A DNA stretch of 46,799 nt from Teichococcus wenyumeiae (GTDB lineage Bacteria; Pseudomonadota; Alphaproteobacteria; Acetobacterales; Acetobacteraceae), in contig NZ_RFLX01000027.1 of NCBI RefSeq assembly GCF_003696345.1, positions 1-46,799 of the forward strand. The letters are read 5' to 3'. A model generated the notes under the pieces. It had not been told where the DNA came from and ran no database searches. It saw nothing but the letters and a program-made list of their open reading frames with translations. Shown one piece after another: positions 42,070 to 46,799 of the stretch. Every line of letters begins with the position of its first letter. Within the stretch, counting starts at the first letter, position 1. Both the position numbers and the translations under genes were made by a program.

Positions 42070-42522
42070 TCACGGCTTGCTCTTGAAACCGTAGCGCTTC
42101 GCTTTTTCGAGAGCATCTGTCAGGCGTGGGCGGTAATCATTGTAGCTCTCGTCGCCCGCCCAGCCATTGACGAGGCCGTTGAAGCCAAACACGCGCTGCT
42201 TGCCTTGGTAGGGAATGAGCACAACCTCCTTCTCATCCCCTGGCTCAAAGCGCAGAGCGGTGGTGGCGGGAATATTGAGCCGCTTGCCGAAGGCCAGCTG
42301 GCGATCGAATTCCAGGGAGGCGTTTACCTCGAAGAAGTGGAAATGTGATCCGACCTGGATTGGCCGGTCACCAGTATTCCGAACTTTCAGCGGGGTCGTT
42401 GGATAACCGGCATTGATCTCGATATCACCGTTACCAAGGACGAGTCCTCCAACCGGCGCCTTTCTGTTGCCGTCGTCAGGGACGGAAGCTGCCGGCGGCC
42501 TCTTGTTCTGGTCCTTGCTCAT
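42070..42522 (-). CDS. ureB: Urease beta subunit UreB
   Basis: 150 residues, longer than the usual 100 or so because of a 26-residue polar N-terminus and a longer C-tail. The core has [43 protein letters not shown] and [20 protein letters not shown], all typical. A structural subunit of the (UreABC)3 enzyme. Separate from ureA, not fused; 20 bp after it. Confidence 0.95.
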   Translation of the reverse strand: MSKDQNKRPPAASVPDDGNRKAPVGGLVLGNGDIEINAGYPTTPLKVRNTGDRPIQVGSHFHFFEVNASLEFDRQLAFGKRLNIPATTALRFEPGDEKEVVLIPYQGKQRVFGFNGLVNGWAGDESYNDYRPRLTDALEKAKRYGFKSKP

Positions 42523-42542
42523 GATAGCTCCTTAGATCGCCG

Positions 42543-42845
42543 CTACTTGATCGGGTTATGGACAGTGACGAGGCGGCTGCCGTCAGTGAAAACGGCCTCC
42601 AGCTGGACGTACGGAATCATTTCTGCCACGCCGTCCATGACATCACTTCGGGTGATCGCCTTCCCAGCCAACTCCATGACCTCCTCAACGGTCTTGCCAG
42701 CCCGCGCACCATCGAGTGCAGCAGCCGAGATGAGAGATACCGTTTCCGGGTGGTTGAGCTTCAGCCCAGCGTCCTTACGCTTCTGTGCAATAAGGGCGAC
42801 CATGTAGATCATGAGCTTATCAATTTCCCGCGGAGTGAAATGCAT
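42543..42845 (-). CDS. ureA: Urease gamma subunit UreA
   Basis: 100 residues, exactly the usual size. [46 protein letters not shown] and [30 protein letters not shown] are standard. A strong GAGGAGGTGG precedes ATG 42845. First gene of the ure operon; its promoter should lie in 42846-43134. Confidence 0.96.
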   Translation of the reverse strand: MHFTPREIDKLMIYMVALIAQKRKDAGLKLNHPETVSLISAAALDGARAGKTVEEVMELAGKAITRSDVMDGVAEMIPYVQLEAVFTDGSRLVTVHNPIK

Positions 42846-43134
42846 TCACCACCTCCTCATGGTCTGCTGATCAGCGATAGGCCGTTCAGCACGCACCTGA
42901 TCAATTTCGGAGACTTGTACTTAGCGAAGCAGCACTGTTCGCTTGCTTTGCGCTGGTTAACCGCTCCGACAAAGCCTCCGGAATGTTCCAGCTTCAGAGA
43001 AGAAGCTTCCTTATAGGTGAGCTGCCTGAACGACGTATAAATCTGTCTTATTGGATGTACTAGGAGATTCCTTTTTGAAGCGATAACTATAAGTTGTTTC
43101 TTCATCGTAAAATGTTTGTTCAGCTGATGCGCAG
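42846..43134. promoter_or_regulatory. Upstream region of the urease operon
   Basis: An A/T-richer gap of about 290 bp. It must hold the ure promoter. I found no clean sigma-54 site: the nearest GG and GC pair is nine bases apart, not ten. An 82-codon antisense-free ORF (42857-43105, minus) has no recognisable features and is treated as chance. Confidence 0.45.
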
Positions 43135-43985
43135 TTTAAGTTCAGGCCTCATCGATGCGGAAGAGGGCGGTGGCTGCGAGGCAGATGGCGGACATGAAGG
43201 TGTGGGCGCATCGGCCATAGCGCATGGCGATGCGGCGGTCCGAGGCAGTGCCTCGAACCCTTGAGCCTGCCGAACATGTTCTCGATGCGGTGCCGCTGGC
43301 GGTAGAGCTTCCTGTCATGCGGGATGCGCCGCTTGCGGCCACGGCATGACGGCATGCAGGGTTCGATACCGCGGGCGGCCAGGGCTTGGCGGAAGCGGTC
43401 GCTGTTATGGCCTTTGTTGCCGATCAGGATGCTGGTGGACGCCGGGGCGTCGCGCATCAGGGCTGCGCCCTTGTGGTCGCTCATCTGACCTTCAGAGAGC
43501 AGCATGACAAGGGGGACGACCCTGCCCGTCCGGGACCACGTGCGGCTTGGAACTCGGGCCGCCCTTGGTGCGCCCGCTACGGCGGGGAACAGCCCTTTCC
43601 GAGCAGGCTGGCCGCCGCGCGGTGGACCTTGCGCTGCGTGGCGTCGATCATCAGCCGCTCCGGCTGCCCGTTGCGCCGGGCCAGCCCCGCGAAGATGCGG
43701 TTGAAGATGCCCATGCGGCGCCAGCGGATGAAGCGGTTGCAGAGGGTCTTGTGCGGCCCGTATTCGGCAGGCGCGTCGCGCCAGCGAAGTCCATTGCGGA
43801 TGACATGGATGATGCCGCTGACGACGCGTCGGTCGTCCACCCGCGGCCCGCCGTGCGAGAGCGGGAAGGAGCGCGGGATCCGCTCGATCTGCGCCTTCGT
43901 CAGCCAGAACAGGTCGGCCATGGCAGCACCTCCGGCCACCATGGCATCACAGCAGGATCAAGGAGCAAGAGGCTTGTTGATAGAC
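43135..43985 (-). pseudogene. IS5/IS427-like transposase, frameshifted
   Basis: The N-terminal part (43918-43577) has MADLFWLTKAQIERIPRSFP, GIIHVIRNGLRWRDAPAEYG and RRMGIFNRIFAGLARRNGQP ERLMIDATQ with the first Asp. The C-terminal part (43505-43149) has MLLSEGQMSDHKGAALM and RIENMFGRLKGSR with the Glu. Between them (43500-43580) the frame breaks more than once. The ends show related GGCCTC/AGCCTC tips. Same family and orientation as 7247-7778. Confidence 0.82.
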
Positions 43986-44089
43986 CCGATCTGCAAAGGT
44001 ATCGGCTTAATCTGATAGGCAGTGGTGAAGTGGTGGGCACCTGACCTGCTGGCTGGAGCTGGCAGGCGTCCTTGAGGACGGAGGTCACG

Positions 44090-44995
44090 ATGATGCGGGA
44101 GCAGAAGATCATCCGCGGCAAGGTCGGGGTGCAGGAGCTGGCCAGGCAGCCCGGCAGCGTCAGCCAGGCCTGCAAGATCATGGGCGACAGCCGGGACAGC
44201 TTTTACCGGTTCAAGGACCTGTACGAGAAGGGCGGCGAGGTTGCGCTTCAGGAACTCTCCCGGCGCAAGCCGAACCTGAAGAACCGGGTCGACCCAGCCA
44301 TTGAGGCAGCCGTGGCCGAGATGGCCGTGGACCAGCCCGCCTGGGGCAGCTCCGGGTGTCCAACGAACTCCGCAAGCAGGGTGTCCCCGTCTCCTCCTTT
44401 GGGGTGAGGAACATCTGGCTGCGCCACGATCTCACCAGCATGAAGGCGCGGCTGAAGGCGCTGGAGGCCCGGATGGCGCACAGGACACCTTCCATGTCGG
44501 CAACATGAAGGGCGTGGGCCGGATTTACCAGCAGACCTTTGTCCACACTGCCTCCAAGGTGGCCTTTGCCAAGCTGTATGACCGCAAGACCCCGATCACC
44601 GCCGCCGACTTGTTGAACGACCTCATGCTATCCCGCTGCTGCGAATCCTGACTGATCGAGGAACCGAATTCTGCGGCAGCCCCGGGCGGCACGAATATGA
44701 ACGCTACCTGGCTGTCGAGGACCTGGATCACTCCCGCACCAGGACGAAAAGCCCGCAAACGAATGGCATCGTGGCGCGTCTCCACGAGACCATGCTGCAC
44801 GAGTTCCATCAGATAGCCTTTCGTAAGAAGCTCTGCCGCGCGATCGACGAGCTGCAACGCGACCGCGATGCCTAGCTTGCCGAGCACAACGAGGCGCGGT
44901 CACACCAAGGCAGGTGGTGCTACGGCAAAACGCCCATGCAGACCTTCCTGGCTGCCTCGCCACTTGCCCAGAAGAAGACGCTGCAGGCACAGTAG
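44090..44995 (+). pseudogene. IS481-family transposase, several frameshifts and a deletion
   Basis: Starts [20 protein letters not shown] with [33 protein letters not shown]. It shifts frame near 44345 and continues [26 protein letters not shown], has lost a block before [20 protein letters not shown], and then reads KVAFAKLYDRKTPITAADLL ND and, after more shifts, HNEARSHQGRWCYGKTPMQT F to TAG 44995. The IS tip follows to about 45070. The 3' part matches 6856-7090 inverted. Confidence 0.85.
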
Positions 44996-45114
44996 CGTCA
45001 GACATACGCACCGGATCGGACACGCCCGACCGCCGGTCAGGTGGCCGTCACATCAAGTCCATACTCTACAGCCCAGACCGTGGGTTCATCGCTGGTCAGC
45101 CGCCTGCCCGGTTG

Positions 45115-46299
45115 ATGGAAAGAACGCTATCGGCAAACATGCCCTCCCTACACTTAGTTCAACGCGAAGCTGCCACTCGCATGTTAGGACTTGCATCAGA
45201 CCGGCTTCTTAATAACCGCTGCAATCCGACAAGAGTGGAGGGTATTCTGAGCGAGAAGCAGACAGGGACGACATCGCTGCCGTCCGACCTGCCGCTTACG
45301 TTCTGGCATGGTGACGGCCTGCTCGGAAGGTCTGTCCGCTTTACCTTTGCTCTGATGGCGCCCATTGTTGTAGGGCTCATGGTCGGGGCCAGTGGCTGGG
45401 TTGCCTACGCCATTCTAACCTGCATCCTCAGCTACATGCTCGACACCGGTGGCACAGCGCTTTCGCGCGTGCCGAACTTCGCCGTTGCCGCCCTTATAGT
45501 GATCGCGGGCGCCGGCATCGGCACCTTGGCGTACGGAGACCCCAGGCTGACGGCCCTCGCGCTCGGCGGCACCGCCATGTTGTATGGTATTGTCGAAGGG
45601 CTTCACCCCAGTGCTGCCGCTGCCTCGCGCTTCCTCTGCCTAGCTGTCACTATCGCCGCTCTCTATTCCCCCGTGCATGTGTTTGACATAGCCGTAGTCG
45701 GAGGATGCGCGCTCTATGGCTGGGTACTTTCGGTGTCTTGGGACGCCGCAACAGGGATTTGGCGCCCCTCGGCTGGCCTGAAGCTCGAGCAGATATCCGC
45801 CTATCTAAAGAAGGATCAGGCAGCGCGCCTGGTGTTCGCTTCCGTTACAGGGATGACAGTTGCAGGATCATTCCTCCTCGCAAGGTCACTCGGGCTCGAG
45901 CACCTAAACTGGGCGATCCTCGCCTTGATCCTCGTCCTCCACAGCGATGCCGAGGCAAGCCGCCGGACGGCTAGGAACCTGTTCAGTGGGACGCTGCTAG
46001 GCGTGGCTGTGGCTTGGCTTTACGGCACTTTGTTTGAATCGCCATCCGCCCTTATTTTCGGAATGACGGTTGCGGCCATCATCCGTTGGCCTGTGCAGCA
46101 GCGAAAGGGGTCGCTCGGGTTCGCAGCCATGGCTGTGTTCATCGTCTTGCTGCTGCAGTTGGTTGCTCATCTCACTGGTCATCCTTCGCACGCTCCAGCA
46201 GACCGCCTGATCGACATTTCCATAGGCTGCGCAATCTCGATCGTTGCTGTCTATGTGAATGCTGCCGCGCAGTGGCTCTTGCATCGGGCTTCGTCCTGA
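45115..46299 (+). CDS. FUSC-family inner-membrane protein
   Basis: About 394 residues if started at ATG 45115; later starts (ATG 45139, GTG 45234 or a CTG after GGAGGG near 45248) are possible because the first 45 residues carry no family features and lie next to IS debris. Two blocks of hydrophobic helices (about residues 70-190 and 240-390) are separated by a charged segment (WRPSAGLKLEQISAYLKKDQ AARLVFASVTGM), as in FUSC/aromatic-acid-exporter-like proteins, here with the second repeat LNWAILALILVLHSDAEASR RTARNLFSGTLLG typical of FUSC. Possibly an exporter; the substrate is unknown. Confidence 0.75.
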   Translation: MERTLSANMPSLHLVQREAATRMLGLASDRLLNNRCNPTRVEGILSEKQTGTTSLPSDLPLTFWHGDGLLGRSVRFTFALMAPIVVGLMVGASGWVAYAILTCILSYMLDTGGTALSRVPNFAVAALIVIAGAGIGTLAYGDPRLTALALGGTAMLYGIVEGLHPSAAAASRFLCLAVTIAALYSPVHVFDIAVVGGCALYGWVLSVSWDAATGIWRPSAGLKLEQISAYLKKDQAARLVFASVTGMTVAGSFLLARSLGLEHLNWAILALILVLHSDAEASRRTARNLFSGTLLGVAVAWLYGTLFESPSALIFGMTVAAIIRWPVQQRKGSLGFAAMAVFIVLLLQLVAHLTGHPSHAPADRLIDISIGCAISIVAVYVNAAAQWLLHRASS

Positions 46300-46799
46300 G
46301 GCCCCGAACGCTCTGGCGGTGCTCCTGCACAGCATCAGCCCCACGAGCGCTAGGCCCGGAGGCAAAGCGGTTCATATTCGTTGTGCAAGCCACCGCCTCC
46401 CCGACCTGCGCCGATGGGAAGATTTGGTGGTCCGCAGCGAAGCCGGATCAGGCTGACGTCCAGGATGCGCCCGCTGCATTCGAACGGCACCGCCAAGTTG
46501 GCCGGCCGGCAGCTCGCCTGGGCGGCCCCGCCGGGTAGAGATTGGGATAACTGCACCCGCCAGCCCAGCGATGTGTAGATGCCGGGTGAGTGCTCCCCGG
46601 AGGTGCCGACGGAAAAATCCCAGGCGACTTGACCGGCTGAACTCCTAGAGGGGCGGCCACCCCGATCGCCGATGCTGCCGCTGTCCTGTGGAAGGCGGCG
46701 CCGTTGATCTGACTAGTTCTACAGTTGAGTTTGGGTTGAGGCTTCCCCAGGTGCGTGACGGCATATTGGTTCGTGGAGACGGGCCATGGGGTCGGATCC
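46300..46799. other. Non-coding or decayed DNA at the window end
   Basis: I find no gene, repeat or IS end that I recognise. ORFs here lack family features on either strand. Confidence 0.4.

Noticed and set aside
42900-43000. Sigma-54 promoter for the urease operon
   Set aside because: The best GG...GC pair on the minus strand is separated by nine bases; sigma-54 sites need ten.
42857-43105. 82-codon ORF upstream of ureA
   Set aside because: No recognisable domain or ribosome site; more likely part of the promoter region.
1-46799. CRISPR array, rRNA or tRNA genes
   Set aside because: No regularly spaced direct repeats and no tRNA or rRNA-like sequence were noticed on reading; no dedicated search could be run.

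Overview
The window is high-GC DNA from an alphaproteobacterium. The style of the solute-binding proteins, the M81 peptidase next to them, the split ureA/ureB genes with a NikKMLQO transporter, and the abundance of IS21, IS5, IS6, IS110 and IS481 elements suggest a Rhodospirillales/Acetobacteraceae host such as Roseomonas. That assignment is inference; no rRNA or tRNA gene is present to test it.

Layout. (1) 1-5.6 kb: an IS21-family element (1-4619) is inserted in a beta-propeller gene whose 5' part survives at 4620-5643. A 2.0-kb large-serine-recombinase element (271-2277) has inserted inside the IS21 istB gene, and its two ends carry perfect 19-bp inverted half-sites around a GT dinucleotide. 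(2) 5.7-7.8 kb: a graveyard of IS6, IS5, IS481 and IS3 remnants. (3) 7.8-10 kb: egtB-egtD for ergothioneine. (4) 10.7-19.8 kb: an uptake/catabolic region with a LysR regulator, two paralogous family-5 solute-binding proteins without permeases, an M81 peptidase, a short-chain dehydrogenase, a polysaccharide-deacetylase-fold hydrolase and an IclR regulator. (5) 20-21 kb: a Fic protein. (6) 21.3-23.6 kb: an IS6 copy split by an IS110 element. (7) 23.8-26.5 kb: an MFS exporter and an M20 amidohydrolase. (8) 26.6-28.5 kb: an IS3 remnant and an IS481-type remnant split by a 903-bp IS5/IS427-type element. (9) 28.6-42.85 kb: a nickel, urea and ammonium island. (10) 43.1-45.1 kb: more IS5 and IS481 debris. 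(11) 45.1-46.3 kb: a FUSC-type membrane protein.

The 14-kb island is the functional centre. On the minus strand it reads ureA-ureB-ureC-fluC-fluC-ureE-ureF-ureG-ureD-urea transporter-amt-anion/cation permease, then nikK-M-L-Q-O, with a nikR-like gene on the plus strand between the two blocks. Together these genes import nickel, import urea, build the nickel enzyme, hydrolyse urea and move ammonium. Two features stand out. A pair of fluoride-channel genes sits inside the urease operon, and fluoride is a known urease inhibitor. The NikR-like regulator has lost all four residues of the high-affinity nickel site and has gained a His-rich tail.

Insertions are nested throughout: recombinase element in IS21 in a propeller gene, IS110 in IS6, IS5 in IS481. 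Related IS copies flank the 7-44 kb stretch, as direct IS5 repeats and inverted IS481 repeats, so the whole stretch could be lost or flipped by homologous recombination.
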